A DNA stretch of 64,000 nt from an uncultured Clostridia bacterium (lineage in GTDB: Bacteria > Bacillota > Clostridia > Oscillospirales > Acutalibacteraceae), in the NCBI GenBank assembly GCA_944385055.1, contig CALWVT010000004.1, positions 1 to 64,000 on the forward strand, written 5' to 3'. The notes beneath the pieces were generated by a model, which had not been told where the DNA came from, did no database searches, and saw nothing but the letters and a program-made list of their open reading frames with translations. Shown piece by piece: positions 1 through 8,673 of the stretch (positions are counted from its first letter, which is position 1; each line of letters begins with the position of its first letter). The position numbers and the translations under genes are program-made.

Positions 1-1212
1 CCTCCCTACGGCTATATCAAGGACCCTGACAATCCCAAACGGTGGATCGTGGATGAGGAGGCCGCCCAGGTGGTTCGTCGGATTTATCGTATGACCTTGG
101 ATGGTTATGGAACAGAGCAGATTGCAGCAAGTCTTGAACAAGACGGTATCCTGACGCCCCGCGCCTACTGGCTCAAAAAAGGCATTAAACGGCCCGGCAA
201 AGGAAAGGAGCAGGCTCCGACAAAGTGGAACAGCTCCAGTGTTACCAAAATACTGTCTTTGCAAGAGTATTGCGGCGACATCCTTAATTTCAAAACCTAC
301 TCCAAGTCGTACAAGAACAAAAAGCGGATTGAAAATGACCGGGAGAACTGGGTTATCTTTAAGGACGTCCACGAACCTATCATTGAGCGGGCGGTCTTTG
401 AGCAGGTCCAGCAGAAGCGCGGCAAGATCCGCAAGCGCCGTACCCACGAAGGGGAACGCAATATGTTTTCCGGCCTGCTGGTCTGCGCTGATTGCGGACA
501 CAACCTGCACTTTCATTTCAATCAGGGCAACCCCGACATCAAGTATTTCAACTGCTCCAACTACAAGGGCAACCGTGGGAGCTGCACTTCCACCCATTAT
601 GTTCGCGTGGACTTCCTGGAGCAGGTGGTGCTGGGCGAGATCCGGCGGCTGACCAAGTTTGCCAGTCAGTTTGAGGATGAGTTTGTGAAGGCCGTGATCG
701 GCCATTCCCAGCAGGCAGAGGCCACCGACCGAAAGCTGAAGGAGAAGGAGCTGAAAGCCCTCCAGGCCCGCGACGAGGAGCTGGACGGCTTATTTGAGCG
801 GATCTATGAGGATAATGTTTCCGGCAAGCTCTCTGATGACCGCTTTGCCCGTATGTCGAGGCGGTACGAGGATGAGCAGAAGGAGCTGGCGGAGAAAATC
901 AAGGCGCTCCGTGCCGAGATCGACAAGCAGAGCAGCCAGTCCATGACTACGGATATGTTCATCTCTCTGGTTCGCAAATACACCCGCGCCCGCAAGCTGA
1001 CGCCCCGGATGCTGAACGAGCTCATTGAGAAGATCGAAGTGTTCAACGCCGAGAGGATCGACGGGGTATGGGAGCAACGGCTCCGCATCCACTACAACTG
1101 CGTAGGGGTCATTGAGATCCCAGAGCTGATCCCGCTGCCCGCCCCGGAGGTGTCCGTAAACACAAGAAGGGGCGTAGTCGTCAACTACGCCCCATCCACC
1201 ATCGCCGGATGA
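1..1212 (+). CDS. Large serine recombinase, 5'-truncated by window edge
   Basis: Site-specific DNA recombinase of the large serine family (TndX/TnpX-like), the enzyme that excises and inserts conjugative or mobilisable elements. The frame is open from base 1, so the N-terminal catalytic resolvase domain with its serine lies outside the window. What remains is the recombinase domain (PPYGYIKDP... onward), a zinc ribbon at about 480-600 (paired CADC and CSN..SC cysteines), a charged coiled-coil region and a C-terminal DUF4368-like segment. The gene ends about 60 bp from the 3' end of tRNA-Leu, so it probably marks the edge of an integrated element lying to the left. Whether the full gene is intact cannot be seen. 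Family call is secure; activity is unknown. Confidence 0.9.
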   Translation, partial: PPYGYIKDPDNPKRWIVDEEAAQVVRRIYRMTLDGYGTEQIAASLEQDGILTPRAYWLKKGIKRPGKGKEQAPTKWNSSSVTKILSLQEYCGDILNFKTYSKSYKNKKRIENDRENWVIFKDVHEPIIERAVFEQVQQKRGKIRKRRTHEGERNMFSGLLVCADCGHNLHFHFNQGNPDIKYFNCSNYKGNRGSCTSTHYVRVDFLEQVVLGEIRRLTKFASQFEDEFVKAVIGHSQQAEATDRKLKEKELKALQARDEELDGLFERIYEDNVSGKLSDDRFARMSRRYEDEQKELAEKIKALRAEIDKQSSQSMTTDMFISLVRKYTRARKLTPRMLNELIEKIEVFNAERIDGVWEQRLRIHYNCVGVIEIPELIPLPAPEVSVNTRRGVVVNYAPSTIAG

Positions 1213-1220
1213 AATCAATA

Positions 1221-1269
1221 AAAAAAGACGAGTGTTCTTACAGCGTTTCAAATGCTATAAGAACACTCG
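1221..1269 (-). terminator. Terminator of tRNA-Leu
   Basis: A perfect 12-bp inverted repeat (arms 1229-1240 and 1258-1269) is followed on the minus strand by a run of T residues (complement of 1221-1227). It lies directly 3' of the minus-strand tRNA-Leu. On the plus strand there is no T-run after the hairpin, so it does not look like the recombinase terminator. Confidence 0.8.
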
Positions 1270-1272
1270 CCA

Positions 1273-1355
<83 letters not shown>

Positions 1356-1416
1356 TCGAAAGCGGCCTTTTTCGGGCCGCCTCTCTCTTAACTTTTTTAG
1401 TCTACCAGAAGTCCGC

Positions 1417-1440
1417 AAAAAGCGCAAGCCTTTTTTGCGC
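1417..1440 (-). terminator. Terminator of the murD-M42-GNAT-MGL operon
   Basis: Immediately after the stop codon at 1441, arms GCGCAA (1422-1427) and TTGCGC (1435-1440) form a hairpin followed on the minus strand by TTTTTGC. A second GC-rich hairpin (GCGGCC 1362-1367 / GGCCGC 1375-1380) lies between this site and the tRNA. Confidence 0.7.
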
Positions 1441-2781
1441 TCACTTTCCCAGAAGGCCGCGCTCGAGCATCGACTGCGCGCCGAGCATCACGCCCAAACG
1501 GCCGCTGTGGAAGTTTAACCCGCCCTGCATCCACGCGGCCCACGGCGCGCGCAGCGGGGCATCCGCGGAAAGCTCGATCGACGCGCCGAGCGTGAACGCG
1601 CCGGCCGCCATGATGACCTGGCTGTCGTAGCCGGGCATATCCCACGGTTCGGGGGTGACGAACGAATCGACCGGCGCGCCCTTCTGCATCCCCTGGCAGA
1701 ACGCGACGAGCGCCTGCTCGTTTCGCAGCAGCACGGTCTGGATGATGTCCGCGCGCGGCTCGTCCCAGCGCGGCGTCACGTCGTAGCCGAACTGAGAGAA
1801 CAGCGCCGCCGCAAACACGGCCGTCTTGAGCGCCTCGCCCGTCACGTGCGGGGCATGGAACGCGCCCATGAACAGCTCGCGGTTGTTGCCGAGCGTGCAG
1901 CCGACTTCCCGGCCGAGGCCCGGCGTCGTCAGGCGGTAGGCGCACTGCTCGACGAGGTCCCTGCGCCCGGCGATGTAGCCGCCCGTCGGCGCGACCCCGC
2001 CGCCCGGGTTCTTAATCAGCGACCCGGCCATCAGGTCCGCCCCGCGGGAGACGGGCTCCTCCCGCTCGACGAACTCGCCGTAGCAGTTATCGACCATCAC
2101 GATGCACGAAGGCGCGAGCTTATGCGCCAGGGCGGCAATCTCCGAAATCTGTTCGACGAATAAGGACGGGCGCAGGCTGTAGCCGCGGCTGCGCTGGAGA
2201 TAGACCATGCGCACCTGCGGATTCCCGCGCAGCGCCGCCTCGATCGCCGGCAAATCCGGCGTGCCGTCTTCCGAAAGCGGCACCTCGCGGTAATGGATGC
2301 CGAATTCCTTTAACGAACCGCTGCAAACGCCGGGCTCGAATGCATCGTCTATTAACGTCCCGTCCTTGCCGCGGCCGATCACGCCCTGCAAGGTATCGTA
2401 CGGCGTGCCCGTCACGGAAAGCATCGTATCGCCCGGGCGCAGCACGCCGAACAGCGCGACTGTTAAGGCGTGCGTGCCGGAAACGAAATTGTGGCGCACC
2501 AAGGCGTCCTCGGCGCCGAGGGCGTCGGCAAACACGCGGTCGAGCGTTTCCCGGCCGCGGTCGTCGTAGCCGTAGCCGGTGCTGGCCGCGAAATGGCTTT
2601 CGCTGACGCGGTTTTTGAGAAACGCCGCGAGCATTTTCTGCTGATTATAATCCGTATTCGCGTCGATGCGCGAAAAGGCCTCCTGCGCCTCGGAAAGCGC
2701 CCGGTCGGCGGCGCGCTCGATGGCGGGGTCAATGTGAAAATATGGATGGATATTCAAAAACTCGTTCTCCTTTGCTGTCAT
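1441..2781 (-). CDS. Methionine gamma-lyase-family PLP-dependent protein
   Basis: A 446-residue fold-type I PLP enzyme of the Met_gamma_lyase family (PF06838; older names 'aluminium resistance protein', YnbB). The sequence shows the family hallmarks: an early ASTGYGYDDRGRETLDRVFA region, the cofactor segment HNFVSGTHALTVALFG at about residue 100, and a probable Schiff-base lysine in SLIKNPGGGVAPTGGY. The natural substrate of this family is not settled, although a carbon-sulphur lyase role is usually assumed. It is the last gene of an apparent operon after a GNAT gene (33-bp gap) and is followed by a terminator. Length is normal for the family. Family identity is strong; the reaction is an inference. 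Confidence 0.85.
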   Translation of the reverse strand: MTAKENEFLNIHPYFHIDPAIERAADRALSEAQEAFSRIDANTDYNQQKMLAAFLKNRVSESHFAASTGYGYDDRGRETLDRVFADALGAEDALVRHNFVSGTHALTVALFGVLRPGDTMLSVTGTPYDTLQGVIGRGKDGTLIDDAFEPGVCSGSLKEFGIHYREVPLSEDGTPDLPAIEAALRGNPQVRMVYLQRSRGYSLRPSLFVEQISEIAALAHKLAPSCIVMVDNCYGEFVEREEPVSRGADLMAGSLIKNPGGGVAPTGGYIAGRRDLVEQCAYRLTTPGLGREVGCTLGNNRELFMGAFHAPHVTGEALKTAVFAAALFSQFGYDVTPRWDEPRADIIQTVLLRNEQALVAFCQGMQKGAPVDSFVTPEPWDMPGYDSQVIMAAGAFTLGASIELSADAPLRAPWAAWMQGGLNFHSGRLGVMLGAQSMLERGLLGK

Positions 2782-2814
2782 AAACCAATCGGGCGCCGGC
2801 GGCGCATCCGAAGC

Positions 2815-3588
2815 TCACGCGAAACCGTCCGCCTTCTTTTTCGGGTCCAAAAAGAAAAAGGAACCGGCCCTCTGAAACCCGAGCGCCGTGTAGTAGCGGC
2901 ACAACGGCTCCACACAAAATAAAAAGCAGCTCTCGCGGGCCACGCGCGCAGAAAGCGCCGCCAAAAGGCCCGCAAAGCGCCCCCGCCCGCGCTTTTTGGG
3001 GGCGACGGCGCCCGAAAACAGGAATAGGCTTTTCGGGCTTATATCCGCAAAGACGCATGCGGAAAACGCGCCGTCCGGCCCGCGCAGCGCAGCCCCCACG
3101 CGCGTGCCGCGGCGCAGGCGCCGGCTCGTGTCGAGCAAAAACGCGTCATACGGCGGCGCCGAAAAATGGAGCGTCTCGTCTTCGCTTTCGGAAAGCAGCG
3201 CATAAAGCGCGGAAAGCGGCGGGTCCTCCGGCTTTGGCGCCTGCTCTAAAAAGCAGGGGGTCTCCCCTTCCGGCACCGGAAACGAAAGCGGCGCCCGCAG
3301 GCACATCAAAGCGCCGGTTTCCAAAACGGAAAACCCAAACGTCTGCCCCGTGGAGACGAGCACGCGGCTCCCCAGAAAGCACAAAAAGCTCTCGACTTCC
3401 CCGGGGTCCTTCGCCTCGCCGCAGAACAGCGCCGCGTCGCCGGCGCCGGCCAACAGGAAATCGTCGCCCCGCCAGACCGGCACCTCGCCCGCAAAGCCGT
3501 AAGCACCCACTGCCGCCAGAATGCGGCAGCCCATCGCCGTGCCGTCAAAGGGGGCCGCGTCCGCCGCCCGGAACACCGCGCGGAGCAT
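2815..3588 (-). CDS. GNAT-fold N-acetyltransferase-like protein
   Basis: A 257-residue protein whose C-terminal 90 residues carry a GNAT core: the acetyl-CoA pyrophosphate loop appears as APKKRGRGRFAGLLAALSA (an R-x-x-G-x-G/A-like motif) and a later CRYYTALGFQ resembles motif B with its conserved tyrosine. The N-terminal 150 residues are not recognisable and could be a second degenerate GNAT half. The start lies 4 bp after the stop of the upstream M42 peptidase, so it is translationally linked to it. No strong Shine-Dalgarno is visible, which fits coupling. Substrate is unknown. Confidence 0.65.
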   Translation of the reverse strand: MLRAVFRAADAAPFDGTAMGCRILAAVGAYGFAGEVPVWRGDDFLLAGAGDAALFCGEAKDPGEVESFLCFLGSRVLVSTGQTFGFSVLETGALMCLRAPLSFPVPEGETPCFLEQAPKPEDPPLSALYALLSESEDETLHFSAPPYDAFLLDTSRRLRRGTRVGAALRGPDGAFSACVFADISPKSLFLFSGAVAPKKRGRGRFAGLLAALSARVARESCFLFCVEPLCRYYTALGFQRAGSFFFLDPKKKADGFA

Positions 3589-3592
3589 CGGC

Positions 3593-4648
3593 TTACGTTT
3601 CGTCCGGCGCCGCTTGGGCGATGCGCGCGCACAAAGCCTTCAAAAGCGGCAGCGCCGCCTCGAAATCCGCCTTGCGCAAAAGCCCCATCGGCGCGTGGAT
3701 GTAGCGGCACGGCAGCGAGACGGCGACGCTGCGCACGCCCGCGCGCGTCACGTGCAGGCTGCCCGCGTTGTTGCCGCCGGCGACGGCCTCTTTCCACTGG
3801 CAGGGCACGCCCAGCCGCTCGGCCTCCTCAAAGGCCCAGCGGCAGTACGTGCGGTCATAGATCATGCCGTGGTCCATAAACGAGAGGACCGGGCCCTTGC
3901 CCTGCCGGCAGACGAGGCGGTCCTCGTCAACGCCGGCCATGTCGCCGGCCGTCGTGCTCTCCACGACGATGGCGGCCTGCGGGTCGGCGGCAAAGCCGTT
4001 CGTCTTCGCCCCCGCGCCGCCGGTTTCCTCCTGCGTCGAGAACGAGAAGACCGTGTCAAACGCCCAATCCTCGTCGCGCAGAAGGTTTAAAAGCAAGGCG
4101 CAGCCCGCGCGGTCGTCGAGCGCACGGCCGAAAAGGCTCTCGCTGTTTTCCGTCAGGGTCGTCGCAAACGTGACCATATCGCCGGGGCGGACGGCCTTTT
4201 GCGCCTCCTCTTTATTTTCGGCGCCGATGTCAATCCAGAGCTTCTCATAGGGGATCGTCTTCTGCCGGTCGGCGCGGTCGGTCAAATGGACCGGCGGCAG
4301 AATGACGGCGCCGGGCACCTTCCGGCCGTCGGAGCCGACCCAAACGCTGTCGCCCGCGACGACGCGCGGGTCGATGCCGCCGACCGTCGAAAACGCGAGG
4401 AGCCCCTCGTTTGAGAGATGCGTCACGACAAAGCCGACTTCGTCCATGTGCGCGTCGATGAGAACGCGCGTCTTCGCGCGCGCACGCCCCGTCTTATAGA
4501 CGAGCAGGCCGCCCAGAGCGGTTTCCTCCATGCGCACGCCCGAAAGTTTCCCGATTTCCTCTTTTAAGTACGCGCGCACCTCCCCTTCCTGTCCGGAAAT
4601 GCCGCGCAGGCCGCACAGGGCCTTTAAATCCGTATAAAGCTGTGTCAT
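3593..4648 (-). CDS. M42-family metallo-aminopeptidase (second of a pair)
   Basis: A 351-residue cytosolic di-metal aminopeptidase of family M42 (FrvX/PepA-glutamyl/YsdC type), which trims N-terminal residues from peptides and typically forms a dodecameric tetrahedron. Visible motifs in order: the metal ligand and catalytic Asp in IDAHMDEVGFVV (about residue 66), the bridging Asp in ALDDRAG, the general-base Glu pair in STQEETGGAGA (usually QEEVGxRGA), the metal Asp/Glu region VVESTTAGD, and the last His in RYIHAPMG. Its ATG overlaps the stop of the preceding M42 gene (ATGA), which indicates coupling. The two proteins are clearly homologous but diverged, so they may form different specificities or a hetero-oligomer. 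Confidence 0.9.
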   Translation of the reverse strand: MTQLYTDLKALCGLRGISGQEGEVRAYLKEEIGKLSGVRMEETALGGLLVYKTGRARAKTRVLIDAHMDEVGFVVTHLSNEGLLAFSTVGGIDPRVVAGDSVWVGSDGRKVPGAVILPPVHLTDRADRQKTIPYEKLWIDIGAENKEEAQKAVRPGDMVTFATTLTENSESLFGRALDDRAGCALLLNLLRDEDWAFDTVFSFSTQEETGGAGAKTNGFAADPQAAIVVESTTAGDMAGVDEDRLVCRQGKGPVLSFMDHGMIYDRTYCRWAFEEAERLGVPCQWKEAVAGGNNAGSLHVTRAGVRSVAVSLPCRYIHAPMGLLRKADFEAALPLLKALCARIAQAAPDET

Positions 4649-5667
4649 GCGTTGTGCACCTCCTTCGCGTAGGCGGCCATGAGGCGGGCGACGGCCTCTA
4701 CGTCCTTCGTATCGACAATTTCCGCGGCCGTGTGCATGCTCCGCTGCGGGATGCTCAAAAGGGCCGTGGGCACGCCGCTTTTCGTCACGGCGACCTCATC
4801 GCAGTCCGTGCCCGTCGAGCCGCCCATGACGTCCCACGTGTAGGGGATCCCCTCGCGCTCGGCGAGGGACGCGAGTCTCCCGACCATCGCGCGGTTTAAA
4901 ATCGGCGCCGTGCCGATCATCGCGCCGGAGCCGAGCGGCTTCGTCGCCGCGGGCTTTGCGCCGGGCTGGTCGGCGAAACCGACGTCCACGCAGATGGCCG
5001 CATCCGGCGAAAGGCCGAACGCCGCCGTCTTCGCGCCCTGGCCGCCGACCTCCTCGCGCGTCGCGAACAGAAGCGTCACGCGGCACGAAAGCGGCACATC
5101 CTTTAGCATCTGCGCGCACAGAATCAGCGACGCTCCACCCGCGCGGTCGTCGAGCGCGCCGGACACAACGCGCGTGCCCAGAAGCGTTTTCGGCGTGTAG
5201 CGCAGAAACATCCGGTCGCCCGGGTGGATCCGCTTTTCCGCCTCTTCCTTCGAAAGGCCCGCGTCCACGGCCAAATCGGCCATGTCGGGCAATTCCTTCG
5301 TGCCGTTTTGATTTAAGTGCGGCGGCACGGAACTGACGACGCCGGGCAGCGGTTCTGATGCCCCCTGCGCATAAATCTCCACCGGCGAACCCGGCAGCGT
5401 GCGGACATCCAGGCCGCCGCACGGGGCGAAGCGGACAAAGCCGTCCTTGTCGATGTGCGTGACGATCATGCCGATCTGGTCAATGTGCGCCTCTAAAAGC
5501 AGATGCGGGCCATTTTCCGCGCCGAACGTGACCCACGCGTTGCCGAGCGCATCGACCTGCCCGCCGGGCAGGCCCGTCAAAGACAGCGCCGTCTGCGCCG
5601 CGGTCGATTCAGCCCCGCTGCCGCCTTTCGCGGCGCACAGGGCGCACAGAAGCTGTGCAGTTTCCAT
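4645..5667 (-). CDS. M42-family metallo-aminopeptidase (first of a pair)
   Basis: A second M42 aminopeptidase, about 340 residues. Motifs: LLEAHIDQIGMIV (metal His and catalytic Asp), ALDDRAGGASL, ATREEVGGQGA (Glu pair), ICVDVGFAD, and IPQRSMHTAAEIV (last His). An ATG at 5676 sits directly against GAAAGG, whereas the next in-frame ATG at 5667 has a 9-nt spacer, so 5667 is the better start. It lies 58 bp downstream of murD and overlaps the following M42 gene by 4 nt. Tandem M42 genes suggest peptide scavenging, possibly of cell-wall or dietary peptides. Confidence 0.9.
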   Translation of the reverse strand: METAQLLCALCAAKGGSGAESTAAQTALSLTGLPGGQVDALGNAWVTFGAENGPHLLLEAHIDQIGMIVTHIDKDGFVRFAPCGGLDVRTLPGSPVEIYAQGASEPLPGVVSSVPPHLNQNGTKELPDMADLAVDAGLSKEEAEKRIHPGDRMFLRYTPKTLLGTRVVSGALDDRAGGASLILCAQMLKDVPLSCRVTLLFATREEVGGQGAKTAAFGLSPDAAICVDVGFADQPGAKPAATKPLGSGAMIGTAPILNRAMVGRLASLAEREGIPYTWDVMGGSTGTDCDEVAVTKSGVPTALLSIPQRSMHTAAEIVDTKDVEAVARLMAAYAKEVHNA

Positions 5668-5725
5668 CGTGTTCATCCTTTCAAAAAGCGGTTGAAACGC
5701 TATTTTTTAAAATACTCCAAAAATC

Positions 5726-7111
5726 TTACAGCGCCTGGACGAGCGCGCGGAAGCGGTCGCCGCGCGTCTCAAAGTTCGGGAACATGTCAAAGCTCGCGCA
5801 CGCGGGGCTTAGTGCCACAATATCGCCGCAAACGGCGTGTTCGCGGCACAGCGCGACGGCCTCCTCGAGCGATTTCGCGTGGAGGATCTCCGGCGCGCCG
5901 GGCGCGTAGGTTTTGGCACCTTTGACGGCCGCCTCGATTTTCGGCGCCGTCGCGCCCATTAACACGAGCGTCTTGACGTGTTCGCACACGGGCTCGCCGA
6001 GCGGTTCAAACGGGACTTTCTTGTCGTAGCCGCCGGCAATCAGGAGGATTTTCTGCGGGAACAGCGAAAGCATCCCGCGCACCGTGCGCGAGGGCGTCGT
6101 CGCGATGGAGTCGTTATACCAGCGCACGCCGTCCAATTCCCGCACAAATTCCGCGCGGTGCTCGACGCCCGGGAACGTGCGGGCCACCTCGCGCATGGCC
6201 TCCACCGGCACATAGCCCCACGCGGCGCAGATGGCCGCCATGTAGTTTTCGACGTTGTGCGCGCCGGGGATGCGGATCTCGTCCTGCGAAAACAGCGGGG
6301 TCGTGACGCCGCGCAGGCGCATCGTGAGCATGCCGTTTTCCGAAAGGAAGCAGCCGTTTTCGACGGGCTCTTTGCGGCTAAACAGCAAACACTGCCCGCG
6401 CACCTCGGGCACAAACGACGCGGTGATCGGATTGTCGAGGTTTAACACGGCGCGGCCGAAGGCGTCCTGGTGCAGGAAGATATTCTTCTTGGCGTCGATG
6501 TATTCCTGCATGTCCTTGTGGACATCGAGATGGTTCGGGCTTAGGTTCGTCACGATCGCGGCCTCGGGGCTTTTGCGCATCGAGATGAGCTGGAAGCTCG
6601 ACAGTTCCGCGACGACGACGTCGTCGGGCCCGATTTCCCCGATGCGCGGCAGAAGCGGCGTGCCGATGTTGCCGCCGACATGGACGCGCAGGCCGGCCTT
6701 TTCGAGCATTTTCGAGAGGATCGTCGTCGTCGTGGTCTTGCCGTCGGAACCGGTCACGCCGAACACGCGGCACGGGCAGTAGGCGAGGAACACCTCCATC
6801 TCACTCGTGACGGCACTGCCGCGGCGGCGCGCCGCATCGAGCTGCGGCAGATGGTACGGCATGCCGGGCGTGCGGAAGATGACGTCCTCGGTCAAATTTT
6901 CCAGATAATCCTCCCCCAAAACGAGGCGCACGCCGAGCGCCTCGAGCTTTTCGGCGGTCTCGCCGAGTGCTTCACGGGAGCGCTTGTCGCGCCCGGTCAC
7001 AATGGCGCCGGCCTCCACGAATTTCGGGATTAACGGCAGGTTGCTGCCGCCTAACCCACAAAACGCCACATACTTTCCGCGCATAGAGCGGTAAAACGAA
7101 TCGATTGTCAT
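5726..7111 (-). CDS. murD: UDP-N-acetylmuramoylalanine-D-glutamate ligase MurD
   Basis: Adds D-glutamate to UDP-MurNAc-L-Ala in the cytoplasmic phase of peptidoglycan synthesis, using ATP. The 461-residue protein shows the N-terminal FCGLGGSNLPL UDP-binding region, the P-loop GVTGSDGKTTTTT, the carbamylated-lysine and Mg region, NLSPNHLDVH, and the C-terminal ligase domain with YNDSIATTPSRT and GGYDKK. The open frame extends upstream to 7339, but the ATG at 7111 preceded by GAGGAAGGA gives the family's normal length and N-terminus. A sigma-A promoter lies about 95 bp upstream. It stands apart from murE and murF, which are elsewhere in the window, and heads the M42 operon. Confidence 0.95.
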   Translation of the reverse strand: MTIDSFYRSMRGKYVAFCGLGGSNLPLIPKFVEAGAIVTGRDKRSREALGETAEKLEALGVRLVLGEDYLENLTEDVIFRTPGMPYHLPQLDAARRRGSAVTSEMEVFLAYCPCRVFGVTGSDGKTTTTTILSKMLEKAGLRVHVGGNIGTPLLPRIGEIGPDDVVVAELSSFQLISMRKSPEAAIVTNLSPNHLDVHKDMQEYIDAKKNIFLHQDAFGRAVLNLDNPITASFVPEVRGQCLLFSRKEPVENGCFLSENGMLTMRLRGVTTPLFSQDEIRIPGAHNVENYMAAICAAWGYVPVEAMREVARTFPGVEHRAEFVRELDGVRWYNDSIATTPSRTVRGMLSLFPQKILLIAGGYDKKVPFEPLGEPVCEHVKTLVLMGATAPKIEAAVKGAKTYAPGAPEILHAKSLEEAVALCREHAVCGDIVALSPACASFDMFPNFETRGDRFRALVQAL

Positions 7112-7205
7112 CGTGTACAGTCCTTCCTCGGCGGGCATTTGCGCCGCCGCTGGATTTTCGAAGCGCAGTCCGCGCTTCCTTTTTTCAGAAACAGGCACTC
7201 GCTCT

Positions 7206-7234
7206 ATTATAGCCTGTCTGTCTATAAAATTCAA
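7206..7234 (-). promoter_or_regulatory. Sigma-A promoter for murD
   Basis: On the minus strand TTGAAT (7229-7234), a 17-bp spacer and TATAAT (7206-7211) precede murD. No comparably good promoter is seen for the divergent ypeB, which in other spore formers is read by the forespore sigma factor. Confidence 0.75.
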
Positions 7235-7296
7235 ATGGATCATCCGCATATTCCGCGCGTTCCCGGGCACGGTAACAGGGAAACGGAGGGATGACC

Positions 7297-8607
7297 TTGG
7301 AACGAAACGGACAAAAAACGGAAACCGGCACCCAGCCAAAAAAGCCGCTAAAGCGCCGGCGGGTCCTCTTAGCCCTCGCGGCCGTCGGGGTGCTCATCGG
7401 TGCTGCGGCCTTCGGCATCCACGGGCAGCTGGAGGCAAGGCGCGCCCAGCGCGACCTGGAACTGACGTACGAGCGCGCGCTCGGCGACCTGCGCAGCAGT
7501 GTGGGCAGCATGGCGCTCGCTTTGCACAAAGGGCTTTACACGAACACGCCCGCCGGCAGGGCGTCGTTCTGCGCCCAGCTCATGCGCGCGTGCAGCTTGG
7601 CAAAGGGCGCTTTGTCGGTGCTCCCGGTCACGGACGACACGATGAACAGCGTCTCAAAATATGTCAGCCAGGTCGGCGGCTTTTCGAGCGCGCTTTGGGA
7701 GAAGGCCTCGCAGGGCGAGGATGCCGCCGAGACGGATTGGGAGACGCTTTCCGCGCTTTCGGACCTCGCGCAGACGCTGCAAAAGGACCTACAGACGGTC
7801 ACGCTTTCCGCAGACGGCCAGAACACGGCCGAAGCCTTCTCGCAGGCGGCCGAAGATTTCGCCGATTACCCGACGCTTCTGTACGACGGGCCGTTTTCCG
7901 ACCATCTCTATCAAACCGAGCCGCAGCTTTTAAAGGGCAAGGCGGAAATTTCCCCCGAGGAGGCGCAAAAGCGCGCCGAGGCGTTTTTCGGTTCGAACGT
8001 GCAGGCCGACGGGGAAGTCGCCGGGCAGGTGCCGGCCTACCGCTTTGTGTGCGGGGAGGCGCAGTTAAGCCTGACAAAGGCGGGCGGGGTGCCGCTTTCG
8101 CTTATAAACGGCCGGGAAATCCTTTCCGAAAACCTCTCGCAGAAAGAGGCCCAGGCCCGCGCGCTCTCGTTTGCAGAGGAACACGGCTTTCCCTCGATGG
8201 AGCCGACGTACTGGGTGCTGCAGGACGGGAAATACGTGTTTAACCTCGCCTATACGGAAGACGGCGTGCGCTGCTACCCCGACCTCGTAAAGGTTGCCGT
8301 CGCGGCGGATACCGGCGAAGTGGTGGAATTTTCCGCCGACGGCTTTGTTGCAAACCACCGGGACCGCAGCCTAAAAGCGCCCGCCCACACGGCCGAGGAA
8401 GCCGCCGCGGCGGCCAGCCCGAAGCTCCGGGTGGAGTCGTCGCGCAGGGCCGTCATCCCGACGCTTTCGGGCGAAGTGCAGGCGTATGAGCTCCACTGCC
8501 GCGGCGAAAAGGGCGAGCAGCTGCTTCTCTATCTGCATGCGGACACGCTCGAGGAGGAAGCGATCTTTTTCCTCGAGGAGAGCGCGTCCGGCGTCCTGGT
8601 GCAGTAA
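7297..8607 (+). CDS. ypeB: Spore germination protein YpeB
   Basis: YpeB is a forespore-made lipobilayer-anchored protein needed for localisation and stability of the cortex-lytic enzyme SleB. The roughly 436-residue protein has a basic N-terminus and one transmembrane segment (VLLALAAVGVLIGAAAFGIHG), a helical region, then tandem PepSY-type domains in the C-terminal half (for example AEISPEEAQKRAEAFFG and LSQKEAQARALSFAEEHG). An ATG at 7291 is fused to GGAGGG with no spacer; the in-frame TTG at 7297 has a 6-nt spacer and is the likely start. sleB, the usual neighbour, is not present here. It is followed by a bidirectional terminator shared with argF. Confidence 0.88.
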   Translation: MERNGQKTETGTQPKKPLKRRRVLLALAAVGVLIGAAAFGIHGQLEARRAQRDLELTYERALGDLRSSVGSMALALHKGLYTNTPAGRASFCAQLMRACSLAKGALSVLPVTDDTMNSVSKYVSQVGGFSSALWEKASQGEDAAETDWETLSALSDLAQTLQKDLQTVTLSADGQNTAEAFSQAAEDFADYPTLLYDGPFSDHLYQTEPQLLKGKAEISPEEAQKRAEAFFGSNVQADGEVAGQVPAYRFVCGEAQLSLTKAGGVPLSLINGREILSENLSQKEAQARALSFAEEHGFPSMEPTYWVLQDGKYVFNLAYTEDGVRCYPDLVKVAVAADTGEVVEFSADGFVANHRDRSLKAPAHTAEEAAAAASPKLRVESSRRAVIPTLSGEVQAYELHCRGEKGEQLLLYLHADTLEEEAIFFLEESASGVLVQ

Positions 8608-8621
8608 ACGGTCTGCGGCAC

Positions 8622-8666
8622 AAAAAAGCATCGTCCAAACGGGGCCCCCGCGGACGATGCTTTTTG
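8622..8666. terminator. Bidirectional terminator between ypeB and argF
   Basis: A 14-bp stem (AAAAAGCATCGTCC, 8623-8636, against 8652-8665) has T-runs on both strands, ending ypeB on the plus strand and the arg operon on the minus strand. Confidence 0.88.
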
Positions 8667-8673
8667 TCTGTCT

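Noticed and set aside
7112-7339. Extended N-terminus for MurD
   Set aside because: It would span the sigma-A promoter; the ATG at 7111 gives the normal MurD length and has a strong ribosome site.
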